This document shows, piece by piece, positions 1 to 7,270 of a DNA stretch of 47,970 nt; position 1 is the stretch's first letter; each line of letters begins with the position of its first letter. The position numbers were made by a program, and so were the translations under genes. The stretch is from JANXYY01 sp035530875. Its GTDB lineage: Bacteria > Actinomycetota > Actinomycetes > Nanopelagicales > Nanopelagicaceae. The notes beneath the pieces are model-generated. The model made no database searches and was not told where the DNA came from. It was given only the letters and a program-made list of their open reading frames with translations. The stretch is from NCBI GenBank assembly GCA_035530875.1, contig DATKUB010000075.1, forward strand, positions 1 through 47,970, written 5' to 3'.

Positions 1-232
1 TGACCTGCAGCGGGGCATTGGATTTTGGCACTGGATTTGCCGTCAGAGCCGGCCCCAAGTGCGCAAAGGCAAACGCTAGTAGCAGCGCTCCACCACCGAA
101 CAGAATCGCCGCCACCAGGGTCAGCCAACCGGGCGAAGCCCAGAGCCTACGGCCCGGAACTGCAACGATGAGAAAGATCAGCACGAACTGAGCAGTTACC
201 AAAAATCGCCCCCTTGCCCGATCACTCAACAT
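1..232 (-). CDS. Isoprenylcysteine carboxyl methyltransferase-like membrane protein (5' part, cut by window edge)
   Basis: The minus strand is open from an ATG at 232 to the window edge (77 codons). It reads two hydrophobic segments (about residues 10-24 and 35-60) followed by GPALTANPVPKSNAPLQV. That stretch matches the region of small ICMT-family membrane methyltransferases just before their conserved GPYR..RHP motif, which lies outside the window. Family members are integral membrane proteins that methylate thiol or other small groups; the substrate here is unknown. The gene is transcribed away from the thioredoxin gene, and the CsoR-type palindrome lies between the two starts, so both may share control. 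The family call is fairly good but rests on the N-terminal third only. Confidence 0.6.
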   Translation of the reverse strand, partial: MLSDRARGRFLVTAQFVLIFLIVAVPGRRLWASPGWLTLVAAILFGGGALLLAFAFAHLGPALTANPVPKSNAPLQV

Positions 233-280
233 GCTGCCCCGTCCTGATGGAATTATTCATTCGACAATAGTGTTATAGAC

Positions 281-298
281 TATACCCCCTGGGGTATA
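281..298. promoter_or_regulatory. Perfect palindrome resembling a CsoR/CstR-family operator
   Basis: The sequence TATACCCC-CT-GGGGTATA is a perfect inverted repeat with 8-bp arms and a 2-bp centre. It sits 16 bp before the thioredoxin start codon and about 50 bp from the divergent methyltransferase start. TACCCC..GGGGTA palindromes are the type bound by the CsoR/RcnR/CstR family, repressors released by Cu(I) or by persulfides. The position fits repression of trx and perhaps of both genes. No csoR gene is in the window, so the regulator is inferred. Confidence 0.6.
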
Positions 299-314
299 GG
301 AGAGGTGGAAGAGG

Positions 315-683
315 ATGGCAACGCAGAATTTAACGGAAACGAACTTTGAGGCGACGGTTAGCGCGGACGGCATCGTGCTGGTCGACTTTTGGGCTGCTTG
401 GTGTGGTCCCTGCCGGATGTTCGCGCCGGTGTTTGAACAGGCGAGCAACGATTTCCCCGAGATCACTTTTGCCAAGGTCGACACCGAGGCCGAGCGTGGG
501 CTCGGAGCCGCCCTAGCCATTACCTCGATCCCGACCCTGATGGTCTTTCGCGACGGAATTCTTGTCTTCTCTCAACCGGGAGCTCTACCTGCGCCCGCTC
601 TGCGGGAATTGATTGACGCGGTGGTCGCGCTCGACATGGTCGCGGTCAAGGAAAGCATCGCCGCAGAACAGAGTGCAAACTAG
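315..683 (+). CDS. trxA: Thioredoxin
   Basis: This 122-residue cytosolic thioredoxin carries the canonical active site WCGPC at residues 29-33 and the cis-proline loop SIPTL near residue 73. There is no signal peptide. Proteins of this family reduce disulfides, and some reduce persulfides, using electrons from thioredoxin reductase. The ATG at 315 follows a purine-rich GAGGTGG Shine-Dalgarno region. The gene starts 16 bp after a CsoR/CstR-like palindrome, which is unusual for a housekeeping thioredoxin. It suggests an inducible copper- or sulfur-stress thioredoxin rather than the main one. A small hairpin follows the stop codon. The family call is certain; the stress role is inference. Confidence 0.93.
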   Translation: MATQNLTETNFEATVSADGIVLVDFWAAWCGPCRMFAPVFEQASNDFPEITFAKVDTEAERGLGAALAITSIPTLMVFRDGILVFSQPGALPAPALRELIDAVVALDMVAVKESIAAEQSAN

Positions 684-694
684 TAGGTTCTCCT

Positions 695-714
695 AAGGAG
701 CGATTTCGCTCTTT
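695..714 (+). terminator. Hairpin after trx, possible weak terminator
   Basis: AAGGAGCG-ATTT-CGCTCTTT forms an 8-bp stem with one G-U pair and a 4-nt loop, starting 11 bp after the trx stop. Only a short T-run lies in the descending arm, so termination would be partial. It stands between trx and the small membrane protein gene. Confidence 0.35.
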
Positions 715-733
715 GAGAAAAGAGGGAACCGCA

Positions 734-1123
734 ATGAGGGCCTCACGTGGTTTTGTGTTGACTGCGGTTCTTGCTGCTTGCGCCTGGAATCTCGTCCTGG
801 TCGCAGGCGCAGTGTTCAACCTCCACTGGGTACTTTCCCGAGTAAACGGAGGCCAGTTCACTTCGCTCCCGATCGGGCTTCGCATCGCAAATCTGGGCTT
901 CACCGTCCTGACGGTCTGGGTCATGCTCTTTGCTGTGCGACTTTGGAAATCGAATGGCGCGGCAGATGCAGGCGATGTTAGGTGGGCAAAACTCGTTGTA
1001 CTCATGTATGCACTGAGCGCCGTCATTAATGCAATTTCAAAAAGTCCCAATGAGCGCCTCAACGCGATCCCGGCCGCCGTTATCGTCGGTGGATTCGTTC
1101 TGCTTCGCCGTCGGGACGATTAA
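734..1123 (+). CDS. Small four-helix membrane protein of unknown function
   Basis: This 129-residue protein has about four hydrophobic helices: roughly residues 7-27, 45-70, 85-103 and 111-125, the last followed by the basic tail RRRDD. I recognise no family motif. I chose the ATG at 734 because AGAGGG precedes it by 7 bp; an in-frame TTG at 713 would add seven residues without a ribosome binding site. It lies on the same strand as trx, 50 bp downstream and after a hairpin, so it may be partly co-transcribed. The long antisense frame over it is a shadow. Function unknown. Confidence 0.65.
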   Translation: MRASRGFVLTAVLAACAWNLVLVAGAVFNLHWVLSRVNGGQFTSLPIGLRIANLGFTVLTVWVMLFAVRLWKSNGAADAGDVRWAKLVVLMYALSAVINAISKSPNERLNAIPAAVIVGGFVLLRRRDD

Positions 1124-1150
1124 CGAGTCGGAACGGTATCGCTCACGCGC

Positions 1151-1879
1151 CTAAAGTAAGGGTCCAACCGGAAGCCGAGTCTCAATAACAGCACCGTCCA
1201 CCTTCTCGATGCGATAGGCCGCAGATCCTTCTGGCGAGACCGGCGCATCGCTAACAATTTCTACCGGAGTTACTCCTTCATACAAAATGCCAATGCCGTC
1301 GTCAGTAGCGAACGACACGGGCAGAGTTCCATCGCCGACAAGGGATTGGAGAAGTGGTCTACGCTGTTTTTCATTGTCGTAGTGGACGCCATTTCCGTAT
1401 GGAAGCAGCCCAAGTCCGTTGGTTACTGGTGTCAGGGTTAAACCGAAAGAATCAGTTGGTCCGCCAACATGCCAACAGATTGAACCAGCGCTGACTCCGG
1501 CCAGGATTGTTCCCTCTCCCCAAGCTTGACGCATAACTTGATCAACACCATGCAATTTCCATAATGCAAGCAGATTGGCCACTGAGCCACCGCCAACCCA
1601 GATCACATCTGAACCGCAGATGCGCTCTTCGATGTTTGCATTTGGCATCGTGAACAGACTCAGGTGCGTTACATCGCATGAGTAGCCACTGAGAGCTTCA
1701 TAAGTCATGGCTAGGTATGAACTGTCGTCGCCGGTGGCCGTCATCACCAAACAGACCTTGGGGCGTTCCTTACCCGTCAATTCTAGAGTTCTTAGAAACG
1801 TTTTACCTGGTTTGCGGCTGTTCCATAAGTCGGGCGGAAGAAAGCCGCCGCTGGTTGCCATGATCAATTGCCTGGTCAT
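1151..1879 (-). CDS. Peptidase E-like serine peptidase (family S51)
   Basis: The 242-residue product matches the S51 peptidase E family (dipeptidase E, cyanophycinase-like fold). The nucleophile elbow GVSAGSICW places the catalytic serine near residue 130. An earlier WVGGGSVANLL segment near residue 95 and the later GVHYDNE segment are also family features. PepE proteins cleave Asp-X dipeptides in the cytosol. No signal peptide is visible. The ATG start at 1879 precedes TRQLIMATSGGF, the usual first beta strand. The gene is divergent from the DUF255 gene, with 66 bp between the two starts. Substrate specificity cannot be read from the sequence. Confidence 0.85.
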   Translation of the reverse strand: MTRQLIMATSGGFLPPDLWNSRKPGKTFLRTLELTGKERPKVCLVMTATGDDSSYLAMTYEALSGYSCDVTHLSLFTMPNANIEERICGSDVIWVGGGSVANLLALWKLHGVDQVMRQAWGEGTILAGVSAGSICWHVGGPTDSFGLTLTPVTNGLGLLPYGNGVHYDNEKQRRPLLQSLVGDGTLPVSFATDDGIGILYEGVTPVEIVSDAPVSPEGSAAYRIEKVDGAVIETRLPVGPLL

Positions 1880-1945
1880 GGCAACCAGCCTATTAGACGC
1901 GCACTTTCAACTGGCAACCATTCGACACACACGTAAAGATGACTA

Positions 1946-3970
1946 GTGCCCAATCGACTCGGGAGCTCCACGAGCCCATATCTGCTGCAACATGCCGAGA
2001 ATCCGGTCCATTGGTGGGAGTGGTGCGAAGAGGCTTTCGCCGAGGCTCGGGAACGGGACGTGCCAATCTTCCTATCGATCGGCTACTCGGCCTGCCACTG
2101 GTGCCACGTCATGGCTCATGAGACCTTTGAAGACCGTGGCGTAGCGGAATTCCTAAACAAGAATTTTGTGAGCATAAAAGTTGACCGTGAAGAGCGTCCA
2201 GATATCGACACCGTGTACATGAAGGCGACAACCACACTCACTGGCCAGGGTGGCTGGCCAATGACGCTATTTCTCGATAGCGATGCCAGACCTTTTTACG
2301 CCGGCACCTATTTTCCACCAAGACCAGCTCATGGAAGACCCTCATTTGGCCAGTTGATTGAGGCGATCGATTCCGGATGGCGCGACAATCGTAAGGAAAT
2401 TCTGGATTCTGCTACCAACATTCACTCCTCACTCAACGCGAAAAACGGAACCGACCTAACCCAAGAATCAGAAGTGATAACCAATCAACACCTGTCCCGA
2501 GCGGTCCGCGAACTAGGTCGACTCTTTGACCCTGATAACGGCGGATTCGGAAACGCACCAAAGTTTCCGCCGTCGATGATTCTCCAATTCCTTCTTAACG
2601 AGTACGACCGTGTTGGCAACACGACGGCGCTGTCAATCGCTGAAAAGACACTCACATCAATGGCTCGGGGTGGCATCTACGATCAACTGGGCGGCGGCTT
2701 TGCGCGCTACTCCGTCGATGCAAAATGGGTCGTGCCGCACTTTGAAAAAATGCTCTACGACAATGCGCTTCTGCTCAGGGTATATATGAGTTGGTGGAAA
2801 CTTACTGGCTCTCCGCTCGCCCAGAGGGTTGTATCTGAAACCGCAGAATTTCTGCTTCGAGAATTGCGTACACCTGAGGGCGGTTTCGCCTCTGCCATCG
2901 ACGCCGATAGCGAGGGCGCCGAGGGAGTTTTTTACATTTGGAACCCAGCGGCGATTCATGACTTATTGGGAAGCGAGGACGGCGACTTTGCCTGCGCCCT
3001 GCTGAATGTGACCCCGGTGGGCACCTTTGAAGATGGGTACTCAACTCTTCAACTTCAGTCAGACCCTGATGACAACCTTCGCTGGATGAGGATCAAGCGT
3101 TCTCTCTATGAGGCAAGGAACTTGCGGCCTCATCCGCACCTGGATGACAAAATTGTGGCCTCTTGGAATGGCTTAGCAATCTCAGCCCTGAGCGAAGCAG
3201 GAATGCTCTTCAAGGAACCCATCTGGATCGCCGCAGCAGAAGCAAGCGCGTCGATGCTGATAGATATTCATCTCGGACACCATGGTTCATATCGAATTAA
3301 TCGCACATCAAGAAATGGAATACCAGGATCCAACTGGGGAGTGCTTGATGACTATGCGAATATGGCGGAGGGGTTGTTGTCTCTGATTCAAGTTACTGGA
3401 AATCAATACTGGTTTGAAATTGCTGGAAACTTGCTTGAGATTGCAACGACGAACTTCTCCAACGACTCACAGGGGTTCTTCTACACCGATGTAAACGCAC
3501 CTTCGCTCATACAGCGACCGACGAATACCTATGACAATGCCGAGCCTTCAGCCTCATTTGCCCTCGCGAAGGCCCTGGTCACTCACTCCGCGCTATCTGG
3601 AGAAAGTGAATATCGAGATCTGGCTGAGGCAAGCCTGGCTAAGGTTCTTGATCTCGATCGAATTTCTCCCATGGGCCTTGGTTGGGGGTTAGTTGCTGCC
3701 CAGTCCCTGCTTTCAGGTCCAGTTCAAGTTGCCGTCGTCGGTACTTCCGATGATGGTGCCCGCAATGAACTACTAGATGCCGCTTGGAAACTGAGTGCAT
3801 CAAACTCCGTTATTGCCTTCGGTGAATCAGAGACGGGCTCGGCAATTGGGTTGATGAAAAATCGGACAATGTTGAGCTCCAAGCCAACTGCCTATCTCTG
3901 CCGTCAATTTGTTTGCGATCAGCCAACAACGGAGCTAGAAATCTTTAAGGAACAACTCCGAGTTCGATAA
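1946..3970 (+). CDS. DUF255 / YyaL-like thioredoxin-domain protein
   Basis: The 674-residue product begins with the family signature LGSSTSPYLLQHAENPVHWW and then a thioredoxin-like fold with CHWC at about residues 50-53 followed by HVM. The DREERPDID and GGWPMTLFL stretches complete this N-terminal domain. The long C-terminal part resembles an alpha/alpha toroid, as in N-acylglucosamine epimerase-like and glycosidase folds. Homologues include bacterial YyaL and eukaryotic SPATA20. The biochemical role is not established, and a redox or sugar-related function is only suggested by the folds. Translation appears to start at GTG 1946. The length is normal for the family. The 3' end overlaps the tail of the decayed DinB-like gene on the other strand. 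Confidence 0.88.
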   Translation: MPNRLGSSTSPYLLQHAENPVHWWEWCEEAFAEARERDVPIFLSIGYSACHWCHVMAHETFEDRGVAEFLNKNFVSIKVDREERPDIDTVYMKATTTLTGQGGWPMTLFLDSDARPFYAGTYFPPRPAHGRPSFGQLIEAIDSGWRDNRKEILDSATNIHSSLNAKNGTDLTQESEVITNQHLSRAVRELGRLFDPDNGGFGNAPKFPPSMILQFLLNEYDRVGNTTALSIAEKTLTSMARGGIYDQLGGGFARYSVDAKWVVPHFEKMLYDNALLLRVYMSWWKLTGSPLAQRVVSETAEFLLRELRTPEGGFASAIDADSEGAEGVFYIWNPAAIHDLLGSEDGDFACALLNVTPVGTFEDGYSTLQLQSDPDDNLRWMRIKRSLYEARNLRPHPHLDDKIVASWNGLAISALSEAGMLFKEPIWIAAAEASASMLIDIHLGHHGSYRINRTSRNGIPGSNWGVLDDYANMAEGLLSLIQVTGNQYWFEIAGNLLEIATTNFSNDSQGFFYTDVNAPSLIQRPTNTYDNAEPSASFALAKALVTHSALSGESEYRDLAEASLAKVLDLDRISPMGLGWGLVAAQSLLSGPVQVAVVGTSDDGARNELLDAAWKLSASNSVIAFGESETGSAIGLMKNRTMLSSKPTAYLCRQFVCDQPTTELEIFKEQLRVR

Positions 3971-4293
3971 ATGTTTAGAGGAGCTTCTGGAGTGCTCGCC
4001 ATAGCGTTCCAAATCCCCTTCGCTCAATCGTTTGATTAACTCAAGGGTTGATGCACGCACTGCGCGACATACTGCGAATGAGCTTTCTATATCTAGTTTC
4101 TCAGAGCCGAGCGTCAGATTCTTGGCCCACACGTCTTCGTCATAGCCGAGGATCACCGATCCCAACGGTTCCGCGATCAACCAGCGGGGTGTTTCACGTC
4201 AAGTTCATCGTTTATCAATCCGGAAACGAGTTTTTCAAATCGTTTCGTGGCGCTCTCATACTGTTCGACGTAAAACCTCAAGCTTGAATCCAT
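3935..4293 (-). pseudogene. Decayed DinB-family gene (internal deletion with frame change)
   Basis: On the minus strand an ATG at 4293 opens MDSSLRFYVEQYESATKRF and runs to VKHPAG before a stop near 4180. A different frame resumes at once with LIAEPLGSVILGYDEDVWA and continues through SFAVCRAVRASTLELIKRL to a stop at 3935. In intact DinB-superfamily proteins about 20 residues, including a metal-ligand helix (W.I.EV..HL.DSE), lie between these two halves; here they are missing and the frame shifts. The C-terminal half also departs from the family after ERYGEH, where the second metal-ligand helix should be. The gene is therefore not expected to give a working product. Its 3' end overlaps the DUF255 gene by 36 bp. 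Confidence 0.6.
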
Positions 4294-4345
4294 ATTTGTA
4301 ACTCTAACGAGGTAGGAAAAAGTCAGGCAAGTGAATTAACTCAAA

Positions 4346-4759
4346 CTAACTGCGAGCAAGAAAAGTGTACGACTCGTCGGTTTCGTCCAACTTGAAATGC
4401 CACTCGTACTTTCCGGGATCAAGCGGCATGCCAAGAAACGGAAAGACAAACGGCACATAGATCGTCGTTCCAGACTCCATACCAGCGGGCCTGCCGGCCT
4501 CAAGAAAACCTTCCATATGAATCGGACCCTGTGATTCTTCAAGCAAAACCGGATGGCCATCGGAGTCGATCAGATCAAGAGACCAAGCCATCTTTGTGTT
4601 CGTCATGGTCCAAGGCACTTGGGCATGAACCACAACACAGAATGGTCCCGTTGGCGTGTTGATGATCGACCAGCCCGCGCCCAGCATGTTCAACTTGCCG
4701 TCGGAAATCTGAGCCGCATCGGCAAGGAGAATCGTGACCTTGGGTTCGAAAATGTTCAT
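4346..4759 (-). CDS. DUF6941-type small protein
   Basis: This 137-residue protein begins MNIFEPKVTILLADAAQ and continues DGKLNMLGAGWSIINTP. That matches a family of short actinobacterial proteins (DUF6941) that open with a LADxAQ..GKLN.LG segment. It is predicted to be a soluble beta-rich protein without a signal peptide or catalytic motif; no function is established. I placed the start at the ATG at 4759. The open frame upstream runs through the tandem repeat array and encodes only a repeating seven-residue pattern, so I take it as chance read-through. The array lies 12 bp upstream of the start and may affect expression. Confidence 0.7.
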   Translation of the reverse strand: MNIFEPKVTILLADAAQISDGKLNMLGAGWSIINTPTGPFCVVVHAQVPWTMTNTKMAWSLDLIDSDGHPVLLEESQGPIHMEGFLEAGRPAGMESGTTIYVPFVFPFLGMPLDPGKYEWHFKLDETDESYTFLARS

Positions 4760-4771
4760 GTAGTGAGCGTA

Positions 4772-4886
4772 GCCGCCGTTCACGGGAGGGGAGCCGCCGT
4801 TCACGGGAGGGGAGCCGCCGTTCACGGGAGGGGAGCCGCCGTTCACGGGAGGGGAGCCGCCGCTCACGGGAGGGGAGCCGCCGCTC
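4772..4886. repeat. 21-bp tandem repeat array (5 full units plus a partial)
   Basis: Five head-to-tail 21-bp units begin at 4772, 4793, 4814, 4835 and 4856, and a 10-bp partial unit begins at 4877. On the plus strand the core is GCCGCCGTTCACGGGAGG. The first four units are identical; the fifth and the partial have CTC for TTC. The array sits between the DUF6941 start and the 3' end of tRNA-Thr. There are no unique spacers, so it is not CRISPR. A closely related array with the same period is at 35449-35531. Confidence 0.95.
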
Positions 4887-4904
4887 GACGAAAAGACGGA
4901 ATGG

Positions 4905-4977
4905 AGCCGCCTAACGGAATCGAACCGTTGACCTTCTCATTACGAGTGAGACGCTCTACCGACTGAGCTAAGGCGGC
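4905..4977 (-). tRNA. tRNA-Thr (anticodon CGT)
   Basis: Read on the minus strand, GCCGCCT pairs with AGGCGGC to form the acceptor stem, with a U discriminator base. The D arm contains AGCTCAGTCGGTAGAGC. The anticodon stem TCTCA/TGAGA encloses the loop CTCGTAA, giving anticodon CGT (threonine, ACG codons). The T arm contains the GGTTCGATTCC consensus. The gene is 73 nt long with no encoded CCA. The 21-bp repeat array begins 18 bp beyond its 3' end. Confidence 0.95.
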
Positions 4978-5029
4978 AAACTACCTGGAACTGGGAAAAG
5001 AATACCTGCGAGGGGACCTGACGGTGAAT

Positions 5030-5680
5030 CTAGTCGATTCGGACCAGGCCCTTAGGCGTTCGGATCTCGGCTGCAATCAGGCCGGTCGCGCCATCGTTGT
5101 CGCGAGGGTCGATCCAGGTCACTGCGATGTCGTCGAGCGGGTGATCCACCGGCTCGCCTAACCACTGAGATACGACCTTTGGGTCGCCAGCTATTTCAAG
5201 GCTCTGAATTCGCACACCGTGATTAGCACCAGCCGATGGGTGTTCAGAATCATCTACATGCCACTGGATAAAGAACGGCAATTGTGGATCTTCGATCATG
5301 CTATTGATGCCCAATTGATTCCAAGAAAGATCAACACCATCTGGACGTCGACGATGGCCGGGCACGCTCTCGCGGCCGAGTCGCTTTTCCGCAACTGTCA
5401 TGTCGTTAACACCGACGACCCAGCCAAGCCAACCGCCGCCTTCTGCGGCACGACGCGTTACTGCGCGACCAAACGGTGCGCTATCCGCTGCTGGATGATC
5501 AAGGGCACAAACAATTTCTAAATAAGCTCCGCCTTCTAGCGGCAAGATGAAATTACGCGTTCCGAATCGCGGATGAATACCACCGTCGGTGAATGCCGAT
5601 CCAAGACTCGAGCCGAGTCGTTGCACGACATCAATTACATGATCGTGATCTGAAACGTAGGCAAGGTGATCGAGGCGCAC
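5030..5680 (-). CDS. Glyoxalase-like VOC-fold protein
   Basis: The 216-residue product opens with MRLDHLAYV, the typical first strand of a vicinal-oxygen-chelate (glyoxalase/bleomycin resistance) domain, followed by FGTRNFILPLEGGAYLEIVCAL. It resembles the Glyoxalase_3 type of VOC proteins, which are often about 200 residues. A second half (FFIQWHVDDSEHPSAGANHG through the C terminus) gives the paired beta-alpha-beta modules. Candidate metal ligands are His5 and the glutamate in YLEIV. The substrate is unknown. A GTG start is used. It lies between tRNA-Thr and the alpha/beta hydrolase gene on the same strand. Confidence 0.75.
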   Translation of the reverse strand: MRLDHLAYVSDHDHVIDVVQRLGSSLGSAFTDGGIHPRFGTRNFILPLEGGAYLEIVCALDHPAADSAPFGRAVTRRAAEGGGWLGWVVGVNDMTVAEKRLGRESVPGHRRRPDGVDLSWNQLGINSMIEDPQLPFFIQWHVDDSEHPSAGANHGVRIQSLEIAGDPKVVSQWLGEPVDHPLDDIAVTWIDPRDNDGATGLIAAEIRTPKGLVRID

Positions 5681-5730
5681 AGGGAAATCCTGCCCTATCC
5701 GAAGGGGTGCTAATTACCAAAGTGCGGCTT

Positions 5731-7266
5731 CTAGCGGCAGATGGTCCCTTTAGCAGGCGTTTTTCCGGTCAAAAAATATCGATCAACTGCCTGGTCAATG
5801 CAGTTGTTGCCCATCATGTAGCCCGTGTGGCCCTCGCCATCGCGAGTGAGAAGAACGCCGGACTGAAGCTGGTTGGCAAGCCCCTGCGCCCATTGATAGG
5901 GGGTGGCAGGATCGTGAGTGGTTCCCACGACAAGAATCGGCCCAGCCCCCTTGGCGGCGATCGGAGCCGGGTATGGAGCCGGCGGAGTGGGCCAAAAATC
6001 ACAAGGCGCAAGCCCCCAGGCTAGATACGCACCAAAGTCAGGTGACACCTTGGCCATTTTCTTGGCATCCGCCTGCATCTGAGCAACGGTTTCCCGACTG
6101 TCCTTATCCAAGCAATTGACTGCGTACCCGATGTCGTTTGAATTGGTCGTGTAATGACCATTTTCATTTCTATCTACGTAATAGTCGGACAAGTAAAGAA
6201 GAGCGGTGCTGTCGCCCTTGTATGCCTGATTAAGAGCGATGGTCAGCGAGGGCCAACCGCCCTCTGAGTCGTATAGCGTGCTGACGATGCCAAGGAGAAC
6301 AAGGGACTGGGTGGCCACGCGACCAGTCTTGCTAGGCACCGGCGTGATGTCTGAGTCGGCAAGAAGTTTGCCGATACGCCCCAGAACAGCCGCTCGAGTA
6401 TTGCCGCCCGGGCAATTGTGCTTCTTCAGGCAACTGGTTATGTAATCACCCAGCGCAATCTGAAAACCACGAGCTTGGTCCAAATTCATCTCGTTGTTTG
6501 GGACCGTTGGATCGATTGCCCCATCAAGGACGACGTGACCAACGCGCTTTGGGAAAAGATCCGCGTAGATGGCGCCAATCAGGGTTCCGTAGGACTTCCC
6601 AAGGTAATTCAACTTAGCGTCGCCTAAAACTGCGCGGAGTAAATCCAAATCCCTTGCCACATTGGTACTTCCAATAAAGGGAAGCATCGCCCCGGCCCGG
6701 AGCTGACACAGGTCGGCCATGGTCTTTGAGGCATCCATCAACTGTTTAATTTGGCCCGGCGTGGTCGGGGTCCCATCCAGGGCAATCATCCGATCCGTTT
6801 CGGTATCGGTCAGACAGTGAATAGGGGTGCTCCGCCCCACGCCGCGCGGATCGAATCCAACCAAGTCATAGCGGGCCAAGATCTGCTTCGTTGCGATGTA
6901 GTCAGCGGCCAGTACGTAATCAACGCCCGATCCGCCAGGGCCACCCGGATTTAATAAAAGCGAGCCCAAGCGATGCTTCTGATCTGTCGCCAGATGTCTG
7001 GTGACAGCCAAAGTGATCGTTCGCGCGTTTGGGTGACTGTAATCAAGCGGGACGGTGACCTTCGTGCACTGGAATGTCTGGTAACAAGAATTCCAGACTA
7101 ATTTCTGGGTAGCAAACTTCATCAGCGATGGCTGATCTACGATCTTGGCCACCGATACCGAGCCAGTTGGCTTTGACGCACTATTTACCGAGAGCACGAA
7201 CCCAAGAGCGACCCCAACTGCCAGGATTAGCGCAATCGTGCTCCTTGTACCGAATTTGAATCGCAA
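5731..7266 (-). CDS. Exported alpha/beta hydrolase (tripeptidyl aminopeptidase-like)
   Basis: The 511-residue product has an N-terminal hydrophobic segment (residues 10-27) after a basic start, which could be a signal peptide or membrane anchor; there is no lipobox. The fold shows NPGGPGGSG near 107 (oxyanion region), VGFDPRGVGRS near 137 and the nucleophile elbow GKSYG with Ser near 225. The C-terminal TAP-like domain supplies THDPATP (acid) and GEGHTGY (histidine). Relatives are secreted tripeptidyl aminopeptidases and prolyl-type peptidases (S33). It starts 4 bp after holB, at the end of the topA-tmk-holB operon, a position often held by such a hydrolase in actinobacteria. Confidence 0.87.
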   Translation of the reverse strand: MRFKFGTRSTIALILAVGVALGFVLSVNSASKPTGSVSVAKIVDQPSLMKFATQKLVWNSCYQTFQCTKVTVPLDYSHPNARTITLAVTRHLATDQKHRLGSLLLNPGGPGGSGVDYVLAADYIATKQILARYDLVGFDPRGVGRSTPIHCLTDTETDRMIALDGTPTTPGQIKQLMDASKTMADLCQLRAGAMLPFIGSTNVARDLDLLRAVLGDAKLNYLGKSYGTLIGAIYADLFPKRVGHVVLDGAIDPTVPNNEMNLDQARGFQIALGDYITSCLKKHNCPGGNTRAAVLGRIGKLLADSDITPVPSKTGRVATQSLVLLGIVSTLYDSEGGWPSLTIALNQAYKGDSTALLYLSDYYVDRNENGHYTTNSNDIGYAVNCLDKDSRETVAQMQADAKKMAKVSPDFGAYLAWGLAPCDFWPTPPAPYPAPIAAKGAGPILVVGTTHDPATPYQWAQGLANQLQSGVLLTRDGEGHTGYMMGNNCIDQAVDRYFLTGKTPAKGTICR

Positions 7267-7270
7267 CTTA

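Noticed and set aside
4772..4886. CRISPR array
   Set aside because: The units are contiguous with no unique spacers, the period is 21 bp, and no cas genes are in the window.
4553..4966. Plus-strand frame of 137 codons with a repeating RGAAVHG pattern
   Set aside because: It is antisense to the DUF6941 gene and runs through the repeat array and into tRNA-Thr. The pattern is a product of the 21-bp period.
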